Assembly: GCF_002982075.1 (NCBI RefSeq)
Contig: NZ_PUEJ01000004.1
Location: 496,001-560,000, forward strand
Direction: 5' to 3'
Source of the DNA: Labrys okinawensis
GTDB lineage: Bacteria; Pseudomonadota; Alphaproteobacteria; Rhizobiales; Labraceae
Length of the DNA stretch: 64,000 nt
Shown: positions 17,214 to 26,249 of the stretch, in pieces
Layout: each line of letters begins with the position of its first letter
Position numbering within the stretch: the first letter of the stretch is position 1
Notes under the pieces: generated by a model
Seen by the model: only the letters and a program-made list of their open reading frames with translations
Databases searched by the model: none
What the model was told of the DNA's origin: nothing
Program-made: the position numbers and the translations under genes

Positions 17214-17243
17214 CCGATCGTCAGGCTGCGGAGACGATTTTCA

Positions 17244-17558
17244 TCAGCGCCAGCAGACGCGGCGGTTCACCCAGCGCCAACCGTAATAGGTGTGGACGCG
17301 CACGCGCTGCCAGCGGCAGTAACGCGCCGGACGCGGACGCCAATGCGGGCGGTAATAGTGCGGACGGTAATAATGCGGGCGGCCACGGTGGTAGACCTTC
17401 TGTGCGGCATCCGGTGACGGGGCCGACTGCTCGATGGCCTGAATCACACCGGCATTGGCTGCGGGATGAACCACTGCAGCCTGGGCCGACTGCGCCGTCA
17501 TTGCAGCGCCCCCCATGCCGAAAGCCAAGGCGGCTGCCAAAGCGAGTTTGCGAAACAT
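17244..17558 (-). CDS. Small secreted His/Tyr/Arg-rich protein
   Basis: A 104-residue protein with a clear signal peptide (FRKLALAAALAFGMGGAAMT, cleavage near QAA). The mature C-terminal half is basic and aromatic, with a repeated HYYRPHYYRPHW pattern and two Cys residues (YCRW and VCWR) that could pair. Proteins of this appearance are common in Hyphomicrobiales and have no assigned role; the His/Tyr clusters might bind metal. No relation to neighbours is evident. Confidence 0.75.
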   Translation of the reverse strand: MFRKLALAAALAFGMGGAAMTAQSAQAAVVHPAANAGVIQAIEQSAPSPDAAQKVYHRGRPHYYRPHYYRPHWRPRPARYCRWQRVRVHTYYGWRWVNRRVCWR

Positions 17559-17859
17559 TCGTTCCTCCTGCGATTCAAATCGGTGAAAGCTCGACCCAAC
17601 CCCGAAGGGCCAGCTTACTATGATGTTAACTGCCGGAGCCGTGAAGGTTCCGGAGGAGCGGCGATTGTCGTTCGTCCCTTCCTGCCTTCACTATCCCCAG
17701 CATCGGCTGAATGCTGCTTGATCGACCCGTTCATCCAGCATTCAGCCAATAAGCCAACCTATCGTTCCGCCGGGATTTCGTGCCTATATGAAGCAAAGGC
17801 GTTCATCACCTTCTCGTGAGGATTGCCGTTTCACGATGCAAAGGAAAGGCGGAGCTGCG

Positions 17860-18762
17860 TTGACGACACCCGATACCCCGAAATCGGACAATCCATTGAA
17901 GCGAAGTTTCGGCCGAATCCGGCAGTTGCTGCCCGAGAAGTGGCGCCAGCCCGCGCCCGTGATCGCCGTCCTTCCGCTTTCCGGCACCATCGGCACCGGC
18001 TCTCGTTTCAGCAGCAGCCTCAGCATGACCAAGGTCGCCAAACTCATCGACGGCGCTTTCGCCGTGAAAGGCGCCAAGGCGGTGGCGCTGGTCATCAATT
18101 CGCCCGGCGGCTCGCCGGCACAATCGCATCTGATCATGCGCCGTATCCGGGCCCTCTCTGCCGAGAAGAAGCTGCCGGTCTTCGCCTTCGTGGAGGATGT
18201 CGCGGCCTCGGGCGGTTACATGATCGCCTGCGCCGCCGACGAGATCATCGCCGATCCTGCCTCGATCCTGGGTTCCATCGGCGTGGTCTCCGCCTCGTTC
18301 GGCTTCGACAAATTGATCGAGAAGATCGGGGTCGAGCGCCGCGTCCACACGGCCGGGCGCTCCAAGACGATGCTGGATCCTTTCCGCCCCGAAAACCCCG
18401 AGGATGTCGAAAGGCTGGCCGCCCTGCAGCGCGACATCCACGACATGTTCATCGCCCTCGTCAAAGAGCGCCGCGCCGGCAAGCTCAAGGGCGAGGACGA
18501 GCAGTTGTTTTCGGGCGAGTTCTGGCTCGCGCCGCGGGCCATCGAACTCGGCCTTGCCGACGCCATCGGCGACGTAAGGTCCACCATGCGCGCGCGCTAT
18601 GGCGAGAAGGTGCGCTTCAAGACCGTTACCGAACCACGTGGTCTGCTTGCCCGGCGCCTCGGGCTCGGCGCCCATTTTTCGGCCGCCGAAAGCGAGCAAT
18701 TAACCGAAGGCATTCTTGCCGCACTCGAAGGGCGTGCAATTCGAGCCCGTTTCGGTTTATAG
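17860..18762 (+). CDS. S49 family (SohB/SppA-type) serine peptidase
   Basis: A 300-residue single-domain signal-peptide-peptidase-like enzyme. The catalytic Ser117 lies in DVAASGGYMIA and the general-base Lys169 in TAGRSKTMLDPF, the Ser-Lys dyad of short SppA homologues. The NSPGGSPAQS oxyanion region is present. The TTG at 17860 was chosen for its GGCGGAG site six bases upstream; an ATG at 17836 is in frame but lacks one. No strong N-terminal signal is visible, so the enzyme may be cytoplasmic-face. A 57-residue membrane protein follows. Confidence 0.85.
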   Translation: MTTPDTPKSDNPLKRSFGRIRQLLPEKWRQPAPVIAVLPLSGTIGTGSRFSSSLSMTKVAKLIDGAFAVKGAKAVALVINSPGGSPAQSHLIMRRIRALSAEKKLPVFAFVEDVAASGGYMIACAADEIIADPASILGSIGVVSASFGFDKLIEKIGVERRVHTAGRSKTMLDPFRPENPEDVERLAALQRDIHDMFIALVKERRAGKLKGEDEQLFSGEFWLAPRAIELGLADAIGDVRSTMRARYGEKVRFKTVTEPRGLLARRLGLGAHFSAAESEQLTEGILAALEGRAIRARFGL

Positions 18763-18792
18763 TTACGAAATGATGAATGAAGAGGACCTGCC

Positions 18793-18966
18793 ATGCATCC
18801 TGTCGTTCTAGCCGTCGCCAGCCTTGTCGGGACCGTGGTTCTCGCGCGTCTGGTCAAGCGCGAATGGGAGCGAGTGAACAACGAACTCTACAAGCCCCAG
18901 CCCGTGCGGCAGGAAGCCATCAATCTGCGACGCGATCCGCGCAGCGGCGTCTATCGCCCGGAGTAG
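18793..18966 (+). CDS. 57-residue membrane protein downstream of the S49 peptidase
   Basis: A small open frame beginning ATGCATCCTGTC with AGAGGA ten bases upstream. It encodes one hydrophobic helix (VVLAVASLVGTVVLARLV, residues ~3-21) followed by a charged tail containing KREWERVNNEL and ending GVYRPE. It starts 30 bp after the peptidase stop and is followed by a strong terminator, so it is the last gene of that operon. The tail is typical of conserved single-helix proteins; function unknown. Confidence 0.75.
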   Translation: MHPVVLAVASLVGTVVLARLVKREWERVNNELYKPQPVRQEAINLRRDPRSGVYRPE

Positions 18967-19025
18967 GGCCGAGCCCCGTCTGGCCGGTCCGGTCGCGGGC
19001 CCTCACGCAGTTCCATCAAACGCAA

Positions 19026-19061
19026 AGAAGCAGGTTCTTGCGAACCTGCTTCTGCTTTTTT
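19026..19061 (+). terminator. Rho-independent terminator
   Basis: A perfect 12-bp stem (AGAAGCAGGTTC with GAACCTGCTTCT), a TTGC loop and a run of six T at 19056-19061. It ends the S49 peptidase operon. Confidence 0.92.
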
Positions 19062-19074
19062 GGCAGAACTTCGA

Positions 19075-19506
19075 TCAATCGACGTTGCGGATGATCCGGC
19101 AATGCTTGCGCATCGGTACCGTCCGATCCTCGATGACGCTGCCGTCATCCAGCACCACCTGGCGCCAGACATTGGTGCAGCGCTGCTGATCGACGAATTT
19201 GAGCTGGACCTTGACCGGAGCGGGGACCGGGCGGCGCGGCGGCGGATTGCAGGCATGGGTGGGGCAAGGCGGCGGGTTGGTGATGATCACGCGCGCCTGG
19301 TCGGACATGCCGCCACCACCGCCGCCGCCACCCGGGTTTGACGGGCCGGAGCCGCGGTTGCCGCCGCCGCCACCACCGCCATTGCCGCCACTGCTGGCGG
19401 AGCCCGGACCAGTGCTCGCGGCAAAGGAGGTGGAAATAGAGCCGGCCAGCGAGCCCATGATCAGGGCTGCGACGAGACCGGTACGAAGAAGGGATTGCCT
19501 GGACAT
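19075..19506 (-). CDS. Secreted glycine-rich protein
   Basis: A 143-residue protein with a signal peptide (about residues 1-34, ending SISTSFAAS) and two polyglycine tracts (GGNGGGGGGGNRG and NPGGGGGGGG) joined to a C-terminal globular-looking part with CTNVWRQVVLDDGSVIEDR and four Cys residues. The start at 19506 has CAGGAGAG eight bases upstream. No family function is known. The Gly linker and the compact tail suggest an envelope or extracellular protein. Confidence 0.72.
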   Translation of the reverse strand: MSRQSLLRTGLVAALIMGSLAGSISTSFAASTGPGSASSGGNGGGGGGGNRGSGPSNPGGGGGGGGMSDQARVIITNPPPCPTHACNPPPRRPVPAPVKVQLKFVDQQRCTNVWRQVVLDDGSVIEDRTVPMRKHCRIIRNVD

Positions 19507-19754
19507 TATACTTACTCTCCTGAGGTTTGATTGTACGGGATCGGTTGATGTGTCCCGTTGCATCCCTTGTCTCATGAGAGCCTTCCGGCATCTGTGCGGA
19601 CAGGCACAAGGCCGCGTGCCGCACAAACAGGTTTCCCCAGTGTCGATCTTGCTCTAAGGGTCGGGCACAGGTCTGTACCGGCGGAAACAGTTGCCCCGGC
19701 ACGGCTCCGCTGGAGAAAAGTACGGTTTTCCTGAACCGCAATTTTCCGGTCTCT

Positions 19755-19815
19755 TTTGTTTTGACGCATCTTCTCAATCGAACAGCCGGCCGGCTTTCCA
19801 GAGAAGATGCTCTAG
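19755..19815 (-). repeat. RIME-like intergenic element, short copy, reverse orientation
   Basis: Read on the minus strand it begins CTAGAGC, ends with GCGTCAAAACAA and has an internal GAGAAGATGC matching its other end. This is the same layout as the plus-strand copies at 23597, 38801, 39680 and 63266. It occupies much of the 322-bp gap before glyQ. Confidence 0.65.
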
Positions 19816-19828
19816 TTCGAGAACCGTC

Positions 19829-20752
19829 ATGGCCGACGCTATTCCTGCCCATATGCGCCCTGAACGCTCCTTTCAGGGCCTGATCCTGACCCTTCAGCGC
19901 TATTGGGCCGATCACGGCTGTGTGGTGCTGCAGCCCTATGACATGGAAGTGGGCGCCGGTACCTTCCACCCCGCCACCACCTTGCGTTCGCTCGGTCCCA
20001 AGGCCTGGAAAGCAGCCTATGTGCAGCCTTCGCGCCGTCCCAAGGACGGGCGTTATGGCGAGAACCCCAACCGCCTGCAGCATTATTACCAGTTCCAGGT
20101 CATCCTGAAGCCTTCGCCGCCGGAGCTGCAGGACCTTTATCTCGGCTCGCTTGCCGCCATCGGGCTCGATCCCCTGGTCCATGACGTGCGCTTCGTCGAG
20201 GACGATTGGGAGAGCCCCACGCTCGGGGCCTGGGGCCTGGGCTGGGAGTGCTGGTGCGACGGCATGGAAGTGTCGCAGTTCACCTATTTCCAGCAGGTCG
20301 CCGGCCAGGAATGCAACCCCGTCTCCGGGGAACTGACCTATGGCCTCGAACGCCTGGCCATGTATGTGCAGGGCGTCGAGAACGTCTACGACCTCAACTA
20401 TAACGGCCGCGAAGGCGCCGAGAAGGTGACCTACGGCGATGTCTTCCTGCAGGCCGAGCAGGAATATTCGCGCCATAATTTCGAGCATGCCGACATCGAG
20501 ATGCTCAAGCAGCACTTCATCGATGCCGAAAAGGAGTGCAAGGCCCTGCTCGCGGCCGGCGACAAGGGCAACCGACATCAGCTCGCCCTACCTGCCTATG
20601 ACCAATGCATCAAGGCGAGCCACCGTTTCAACCTGCTCGACGCGCGCGGCGCCATCTCGGTGACGGAGCGCCAGAGCTACATCCTGCGCGTGCGCGAACT
20701 CGCCAAGGCCTGCGGCGAGGCGTGGGTCAAGACCGAAGCCGGCGGGGCCTAG
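19829..20752 (+). CDS. glyQ: Glycyl-tRNA synthetase alpha subunit
   Basis: A 307-residue catalytic subunit of the bacterial α2β2 glycyl-tRNA synthetase, which charges tRNA(Gly). Class II motifs appear in [17 protein letters not shown], the [20 protein letters not shown] region and [18 protein letters not shown]. The start at 19829 gives the standard length. glyS normally follows directly; here a 554-bp repeat-bounded DUF559 element separates them. Confidence 0.97.
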   Translation: MADAIPAHMRPERSFQGLILTLQRYWADHGCVVLQPYDMEVGAGTFHPATTLRSLGPKAWKAAYVQPSRRPKDGRYGENPNRLQHYYQFQVILKPSPPELQDLYLGSLAAIGLDPLVHDVRFVEDDWESPTLGAWGLGWECWCDGMEVSQFTYFQQVAGQECNPVSGELTYGLERLAMYVQGVENVYDLNYNGREGAEKVTYGDVFLQAEQEYSRHNFEHADIEMLKQHFIDAEKECKALLAAGDKGNRHQLALPAYDQCIKASHRFNLLDARGAISVTERQSYILRVRELAKACGEAWVKTEAGGA

Positions 20753-20759
20753 CGCGACT

Positions 20760-20807
20760 ACCCTCCCCTGCAGGGGGAGGGTCGACGCGAAGCGTCGGGG
20801 TGGGGTG
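20760..20807 (+). repeat. Left 48-bp terminal inverted repeat
   Basis: Begins seven bases after the glyQ stop. Differs from the complement of the right end at two positions only, both in the short loops of its two palindromes (CTGCAG against CTGGAG, GCGAAGC against GCGTAGC), which is what compensating hairpin constraints would preserve. Confidence 0.85.
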
Positions 20808-20845
20808 CGCGACGGCGGGTTTCAAATGACCGGGCTGCAATTTCG

Positions 20846-21325
20846 ATGAGCAGAAAGACGATATCGGACTTTCGCCGCACCACGGCTCAGCGTCTTCGCG
20901 CCGACACAACGGAAGCGGAAAGAAAACTCTGGCGAGCTTTGGAACGTTTGCCGCTTGAGGGTACCCATTTTCGCCGGCAAGCGCCGTTAGGATCTTATGT
21001 CGTCGATTTTCTATGTCCCGCAGCCAAACTCGTCATCGAGCTTGATGGTGAACAACATGGTCGCGAAGAGATCAAGGCTCGGGACGACATTCGGACCCGA
21101 TGGCTCAATAGCCAGGGTTACAATGTCGTTCGTTTTTGGAATCACGAGATCTTCGACAATTTAGAAGGTGTCCTGGACACCCTTTATGCAGCTCTTTACG
21201 GAGAGTTGAATACGCCAGCAACTCGGTTTCGCCACATCAGATATGTGAAGGCAAGGCCGGCAGATCACCCCACCCCGACGCTACGCGTCGACCCTCCCCC
21301 TCCAGGGGAGGGTGAAGCTCAGTAG
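20846..21325 (+). CDS. DUF559 endonuclease-fold (Vsr-like) protein
   Basis: A 159-residue protein of the DUF559 family, predicted to have the restriction-endonuclease/Vsr fold. The core reads [19 protein letters not shown] followed by DGEQH, giving the Asp...Glu-x-Asp-Gly-x-x-His pattern of the family active site; RRQAPLG and [10 protein letters not shown] are also typical. Residues from about 141 to 156 are encoded by the right terminal repeat ([16 protein letters not shown]), so the gene and repeat evolved together. Codon use and GC differ from flanking genes, suggesting transfer. Function is unknown; DNA nicking in element movement or repair is a guess. Confidence 0.82.
   Translation: MSRKTISDFRRTTAQRLRADTTEAERKLWRALERLPLEGTHFRRQAPLGSYVVDFLCPAAKLVIELDGEQHGREEIKARDDIRTRWLNSQGYNVVRFWNHEIFDNLEGVLDTLYAALYGELNTPATRFRHIRYVKARPADHPTPTLRVDPPPPGEGEAQ
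21266..21313 (-). repeat. Right 48-bp terminal inverted repeat
   Basis: Overlaps the 3' end of the DUF559 gene and ends 20 bases before the glyS start, so the glyS leader is partly provided by the element's edge. Confidence 0.85.
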
Positions 21326-21333
21326 ACCATCCC

Positions 21334-23439
21334 ATGCCCGACCTCCTGCTCGAACTCTTCTCCGAGGAAATCCCCGCCCGCATGCAGGCCAAGGCGGCCG
21401 ACGACCTCAAGAAAATGGTGACGGATGCGCTCGTCGAGCGTGGCGTCGTCTATGAGGGCGCCTCGGCCTATGCCACGCCGCGCCGTCTGGCCCTGACGGT
21501 GCACGGCCTGCCGATCCGCCAGCCCGACACGCGCGAGGAGCGCAAGGGCCCCCGTGTCGGCGCCCCCGACGGCGCGATCCAGGGCTTCCTGAAGGCGGCC
21601 GGCCTCGCCTCGCTCGATCAGGCGCGTATCGAAAGCGACCCAAAGAAGGGCGAGTTCTATGTCGCGGTGGTGGAAAAGGCCGGACGGGCCGTGCCCGACC
21701 TCATCGCCGAGATCGTGCCCGAGGTCATCCGCAGTTTCCCCTGGCCCAAATCCATGCGCTGGGGGTCGGGAAGCCTGCGCTGGGTGCGCCCGCTGCATTC
21801 GATCCTCTGCACCTTCGGCCCCGAGACCGAGGACCCGGAGGTGGTGCGCTTCGAGATCGAGGGCGTCGCCGTCGGCGATACCACCAAGGGCCATCGCTTC
21901 CTGGCGCCCGGCACCATCCAGGTGAGGCGCTTCGAGGATTATGTCGCCAAGCTGGAAGCGGCCAAGGTGGTGCTCGATCCGGCCCGCCGGCGCGACATCA
22001 TCCTCACCGATGCCCGCAACCTCGCTTTCGCCCAAGGGCTGGAATTGGTCGAGGACGATGCCGTGCTGCACGAGGCCGCCGGCCTGGTGGAATGGCCGGT
22101 GGTGCTGATGGGCTCCTTCGAGGAGAGCTTCCTCTCGGTGCCGGACGAAGCGATCCAGGCTACCATCCGCGCCAACCAGAAGTGCTTCGTGGTGCGCAAT
22201 CCCAAGACCGGGCGCCTTGCCAACCGCTTCATCCTAATTGCCAATATCGAGGCGAGCGATGGCGGAGCGGCCATCGTCGCCGGCAATGAGCGCGTCATCC
22301 GCGCCCGTCTGTCCGATGCCAAGTTCTTCTGGGAAACCGACCAGAAGCCCCTGCCCGGCTACGAAGATGAAGGCAAACCGCTCGACCAGCGTCTCGCCAA
22401 GATCGTCGCTTCGAACGTGGTGTTCCACGAGAAGCTCGGCACGCAGGGCCAGCGCATCGAACGCATCGCCTCTCTCGCCAGGGCGCTGGCCCCCGCCGTG
22501 GGTGCCGACCCGGCCAAGGCCGAGCGGGCAGCCAGGCTCGCCAAGGCTGACCTCGCCACCGAAATGGTCGGCGAATTCCCCGAATTGCAGGGGCTGATGG
22601 GCCGCTATTACGCCACGGCCCAGGGTGAGGACGCCGCCATCGCCGCCGCGCTGGAGGATCATTACCGGCCCAAGGGTGCCGGCGATAGCGCGCCGACCGA
22701 TCCTGTCGCGGTCGCCGTGGCGCTCGCCGACAAGCTCGACACGCTGATCGGCTTCTGGACCATCGACGAGAAGCCGACCGGCAGCAAGGATCCCTATGCC
22801 CTTCGACGGGCCGCTCTCGGCGTCATCCGCCTGGTACTCGACAACAGGCTGCGCCTTCCGCTGCTGGCTGTCATCGCCAAGGCTCCCTTTGCCAAGAGCA
22901 ACGACATCGCCGACGACCTCCTCGCCTTCTTCGCCGACCGCCTGAAGGTGCAGCTGCGCGAACAGGGCGCCCGGCACGATCTCGTCGACGCCGTCTTCGG
23001 CCTTGGCGGGCAGGACGATCTCCTGCTCATCGTCCGCCGCGTCGAGGCGCTCGGCCGCTTCCTCGGCAGCGAGGACGGCAAGGCCCTGCTGGCCGGGGCC
23101 AAGCGCGCCGCCAATATCCTGCGCATCGAGGAGAAGAAGGACGGCGCCGGGGCCTATGCCGGCGGCGCAGACGCCTCTCTTCTCACCGAGCCGGAGGAGA
23201 AGGGCCTGCAGGCGGCTCTGCAGACGGCGAGGCAGGCAGCCACCAGCGCCATCGACTCCGAGGATTATGAAGGTGCGATGACGGCCCTCGCGCAACTGCG
23301 CCGGCCCGTCGACGCCTTCTTCGACAAGATCCTCGTCAATGCCGAGGATGCCGCCCTGCGCCTCAACCGCTTGAAGCTGCTGGAGGAGATCCGGACGGCA
23401 ACCCGCAGCGTGGCCGATTTCTCGCGCATCGAGGGCTGA
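21334..23439 (+). CDS. glyS: Glycyl-tRNA synthetase beta subunit
   Basis: A 701-residue tRNA-binding β subunit. The N-terminal [18 protein letters not shown] is diagnostic, followed by [16 protein letters not shown], the [18 protein letters not shown] region and an HD-like/anticodon-binding C-terminal half. It works with GlyQ in an α2β2 enzyme. The intervening DUF559 element may alter the ratio of the two subunits. Length is normal and no frame damage is seen. Confidence 0.97.
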   Translation: MPDLLLELFSEEIPARMQAKAADDLKKMVTDALVERGVVYEGASAYATPRRLALTVHGLPIRQPDTREERKGPRVGAPDGAIQGFLKAAGLASLDQARIESDPKKGEFYVAVVEKAGRAVPDLIAEIVPEVIRSFPWPKSMRWGSGSLRWVRPLHSILCTFGPETEDPEVVRFEIEGVAVGDTTKGHRFLAPGTIQVRRFEDYVAKLEAAKVVLDPARRRDIILTDARNLAFAQGLELVEDDAVLHEAAGLVEWPVVLMGSFEESFLSVPDEAIQATIRANQKCFVVRNPKTGRLANRFILIANIEASDGGAAIVAGNERVIRARLSDAKFFWETDQKPLPGYEDEGKPLDQRLAKIVASNVVFHEKLGTQGQRIERIASLARALAPAVGADPAKAERAARLAKADLATEMVGEFPELQGLMGRYYATAQGEDAAIAAALEDHYRPKGAGDSAPTDPVAVAVALADKLDTLIGFWTIDEKPTGSKDPYALRRAALGVIRLVLDNRLRLPLLAVIAKAPFAKSNDIADDLLAFFADRLKVQLREQGARHDLVDAVFGLGGQDDLLLIVRRVEALGRFLGSEDGKALLAGAKRAANILRIEEKKDGAGAYAGGADASLLTEPEEKGLQAALQTARQAATSAIDSEDYEGAMTALAQLRRPVDAFFDKILVNAEDAALRLNRLKLLEEIRTATRSVADFSRIEG

Positions 23440-23596
23440 AATCACGCTGCTCCTCGCCTCGATCCTCTCTGCCCGCGGCCAGAGGATAGAACCGAGGGGC
23501 AACGCGCCCTGACTGGCAAAGCCCGGAAAAACATTTGTTTAGGTCCAGGGCGGATTGTCATCCACAAGATGATCTTGCGCCGTTGCTCGTCGGTGC

Positions 23597-23702
23597 TATA
23601 GCGTTTTGCGATTAGACGGAGCCACCAAGAATCGCAAAGACGCGTCAGAACAATGAGTTAGAGCAAATAAGCGTTCACGCTTGAACGCGCTTTGCTCTAG
23701 GA
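23597..23702 (+). repeat. RIME-like intergenic element
   Basis: Starts TATAGCGTTTTGCG, contains AAGACGCGTCAGAACAA and ends in a hairpin whose arms begin TAGAGCAAA (23659) and end TTTGCTCTA (23699). It fills most of the 312-bp gap between glyS and the LysR gene. It is a full copy of the family also present at 38801 and 39680. Confidence 0.8.
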
Positions 23703-23751
23703 CTAGAGAGCCTTTATCAGATCCGCGTTTCTTGCCGCCAGGGACGCCTGC

Positions 23752-24669
23752 ATGACCGTTTCTGACTCCGCTCTACAGCGTCCATCTCCCAATTGGGATG
23801 ATTACCGTTATGTTCGCGCCGTCGCGGAGACCAAATCCCTCGCTGGCGCGGCAACGGCGCTCGGGGTCAACCATTCTACCGTGTTCCGCCGCATCAATGC
23901 CGTCGAGGAAATGCTCGGCGCCCGCCTGTTCGAGCGCGGGCGCAGCGGCTATGCGCTCACTGCGGCGGGGGAAGAGATGGTGGCGCTCGCCGGCCGCATG
24001 GCCGAGGACATCAGCGGCTTCGAGCGCCGTGTGGCGGGACGGGACGTCAAACCCTCCGGGGAACTGCGCGTCACCACCAATGACAGCATCATGGCCCACC
24101 TGGCGATGCCGGTCTTCACCAGCTTCCTGACCAGCTTTCCCGACATTCGCCTCGACGTCGTGGTCTCCAACCTGCCGCTGAACCTGTCCAAGCGGGACGC
24201 CGACATCGCGATCCGTGCCACATCGGCGCCCCCCGATACGCTGGTGGGGCGGCGGGTCTGCACCATTGCCTGGGCCATCTACGGCCCGGAGCGCCTGAAA
24301 GGGGCCGAACTCACGGATCTCTTCGCCGAGCGCTGGATCGCCACCGGCGAAGGGCTCTCCAACATCCCGCCGGCGCGTTGGGTGGAACGCGAAGTGCCGA
24401 ACGAGCGCATCGTGTTGCGCCTCAACACCATTCTCGGCGTCGCCGAGGCCCTGCGGGCCGGCTTCGGCGTCGGCCTGCTGCCCTGCTATATCGGCGATAC
24501 CCTGCCGCTGCCGCGCCTGTCCGAACCGCTGCCGGGCGTCGGCGCCGGCCTGTGGCTCCTGACCCATCCCGATCTCAAGCACTCGGCCAAGGTCCGCGTC
24601 TTCATGGACCATGGCTGGGACGCGCTGACGAAGCTGCGGCCCCTGCTGGAGGGAACCGGCGAAGCCTGA
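23752..24669 (+). CDS. LysR-family transcriptional regulator
   Basis: A 305-residue regulator. The wHTH covers about residues 15-75 (YVRAVAETKSLAGAATALG and the recognition helix NHSTVFRRINAVE). The effector domain contains GELRVTTNDSIMAHLAMPVF and a late GFGVGLLPCYIGD motif. It is of the type often lacking a divergent partner; here the downstream gene is a converging MFS transporter, so the target is not evident. Confidence 0.88.
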   Translation: MTVSDSALQRPSPNWDDYRYVRAVAETKSLAGAATALGVNHSTVFRRINAVEEMLGARLFERGRSGYALTAAGEEMVALAGRMAEDISGFERRVAGRDVKPSGELRVTTNDSIMAHLAMPVFTSFLTSFPDIRLDVVVSNLPLNLSKRDADIAIRATSAPPDTLVGRRVCTIAWAIYGPERLKGAELTDLFAERWIATGEGLSNIPPARWVEREVPNERIVLRLNTILGVAEALRAGFGVGLLPCYIGDTLPLPRLSEPLPGVGAGLWLLTHPDLKHSAKVRVFMDHGWDALTKLRPLLEGTGEA

Positions 24670-24711
24670 GCACCTGCTCCGCCAATCGGGCATCGCAGTT
24701 TTCGTTTCCCG

Positions 24712-25869
24712 CTACACCACCATCCCGGTCCGCCTGCCCGCTCCCCGATAGGCCAGCGCCGCTGCCGCCAGGGCCAAGGCGGCCAGGCCCGCGCCGATGC
24801 CCGGCAGATAGACGATCGGCACCCGCTCCACCGCGACGCCGCCCAGGGCCGTGCCGAGGCCGACCCCGATATGCATGGCCGACAGATTGAGGCTCACCCC
24901 CGCCTCCGCGGTATCGGGCCCCGTCGCGATCAGGAAACTCTGCACCACCGGCGAGATCATCCAGCTCAGGCAGGCCCAGACCATCATCACCGGAAAGAAG
25001 GCCAGGCTCGTGCCGGCTGCGAACGGGATCAGCACGAGCGCCGCGAGATAGCCTGCCGGGACCAGCACGATCGCCCGGCGCGGCGTGACCTTGTCGGCAG
25101 CGAGGCCGCCGAGATAGCCGCCCGAGACGCCGGCGACGCCGAAGGCGACGAAGCCCACTACGATTCCAGCGCCGGTGACGCCGAGGACGTCGGCAATATA
25201 AGGCGAAAGATAGCCGAACAGGACGAAGTGGCCTGATATCATCAGGATGGAAACGAGCTGGGCACTCGCCAATGGAGTGGAGCGCAGATGGGTCCCGTAA
25301 TCAGGCGAGCCCTGCCGGCTGGCGCCGATGTCGGGCAGCTTCAGGCGGCAGACGATCAGGACGCCGGCAGCCAGGGCGGCAAGCGCCAGGAACACGCTGC
25401 GCCAGCCTGCAAGCGAGCTGACCAGCATGCCGATCGGCACGCCGAGCACCAGCGAGCCGCTGACCCCCATGAAGATCATGCCGATCGCCCGGCCTTTCAT
25501 GCGCTCGTCGACGAGTTCGGTGGCGAGCATGGTCGCCAGCAATGCGATGGTGGCGCTCGCCGCCGCCATGCCGATGCGGGCGGCAAACAAAACGCCATAG
25601 CCGGGGCTGGCGGCGGCGAGGAGGTTGCAGAGGAGGAAGGCGGCAAGAGCGGCCGTGAAGGCGCCCTTGCGCTCGAAGCGCGCAGTCAGCAGCAGAGCGA
25701 GCGGCGCCGCCAGCGCAAAGGTGATCGAAAAGATCGCCGTGAGCTGGCCGGCCAGGCCGATGGAGACGCCGAGTCCGCCGGCGATGTCAGGCAGGATGCC
25801 GATGACGATGTTCTCGGCGGTGCCGGTGACGAAGGTGGCGAGTGCGAGGAGCAGGACGCGGCGATCCAT
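24712..25869 (-). CDS. MFS transporter (AraJ/YdhP-like, 12 TM)
   Basis: A 385-residue inner-membrane transporter with 12 hydrophobic segments. The start MDRRVLLLALATFVTGTAEN and the internal FMGVSGSLVLGVPIGMLV (motif C-like) are characteristic of the small DHA1 group that includes AraJ and YdhP, putative sugar or drug exporters. It is convergent with the LysR gene. The substrate is unknown. Confidence 0.86.
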   Translation of the reverse strand: MDRRVLLLALATFVTGTAENIVIGILPDIAGGLGVSIGLAGQLTAIFSITFALAAPLALLLTARFERKGAFTAALAAFLLCNLLAAASPGYGVLFAARIGMAAASATIALLATMLATELVDERMKGRAIGMIFMGVSGSLVLGVPIGMLVSSLAGWRSVFLALAALAAGVLIVCRLKLPDIGASRQGSPDYGTHLRSTPLASAQLVSILMISGHFVLFGYLSPYIADVLGVTGAGIVVGFVAFGVAGVSGGYLGGLAADKVTPRRAIVLVPAGYLAALVLIPFAAGTSLAFFPVMMVWACLSWMISPVVQSFLIATGPDTAEAGVSLNLSAMHIGVGLGTALGGVAVERVPIVYLPGIGAGLAALALAAAALAYRGAGRRTGMVV

Positions 25870-26067
25870 CTGGTCTTCCCGATCATGAGACCTCGCGTTC
25901 GCGATCGGGATGGTGCCGACGATCCGCCTCGCGAGGACAAGGATGTCGGGTTTCGAGGCAGCGCTTCGGTTATCCCTCCGGGGCTCCGGATAGCATGGAG
26001 CGGGCGATTTTGGAACGGCGCCGGCGAATCCCGGGGCTCAGAACTCAGGTTGACGAGTGCCGTTAAT

Positions 26068-26090
26068 ACCCTCCCCTGGAGGGGGAGGGT
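26068..26090. repeat. Solitary 23-bp palindrome matching the DUF559 element's outer end
   Basis: The sequence is identical to the outermost 23 bp of the right terminal repeat at 21291-21313 in reverse complement (ACCCTCCCC...GGGGAGGGT). It lies in the 380-bp gap between the MFS and AcuI genes, where no gene is seen. A second palindrome (ATTGCCGGG with CCCGGCAAT, 26182-26204) also lies there, 46 bp beyond the end of the acuI gene. Confidence 0.75.
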
Positions 26091-26249
26091 AAAGAAAGGC
26101 CGCCTCGCTTTACGACGCAGTAGTGCTCAAACCGACACATGCCCCGCCCTTGACCCAGGCACCGGCGCCGGCCGAAGCTGGATTGCCGGGTCAAGCCCGG
26201 CAATGGCACAAGGCCGGCAAGCTCTGCCGTATCGGGTTTTGGCCGCCCC

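Larger units (their letters stand above)
20760..21313. mobile_element. 554-bp element with 48-bp inverted termini carrying a DUF559 nuclease gene
   Basis: The ends 20760-20807 and 21266-21313 are inverted repeats identical at 46 of 48 positions. Each end itself contains two palindromes: CCCTCCCC...GGGGAGGG and a CGACGC...GCGTCG core. Between them lies one gene for a DUF559 protein whose DNA is visibly less GC-rich than its neighbours. Removing the element would leave a 27-bp gap between glyQ and glyS, a normal operon spacing. No clear target duplication is visible. The solitary 23-bp palindrome at 26068-26090 matches the outermost part of these ends. Confidence 0.7.

Noticed and set aside
20760..21313. 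CRISPR-like repeat pair
   Set aside because: Only two copies, in inverted orientation and bounding a gene; no spacer array or cas gene.
24378..24890. 170-codon plus-strand open frame over the LysR/MFS junction
   Set aside because: Arg/Pro/Ala-rich translation that overlaps two genes in other frames; no family features.
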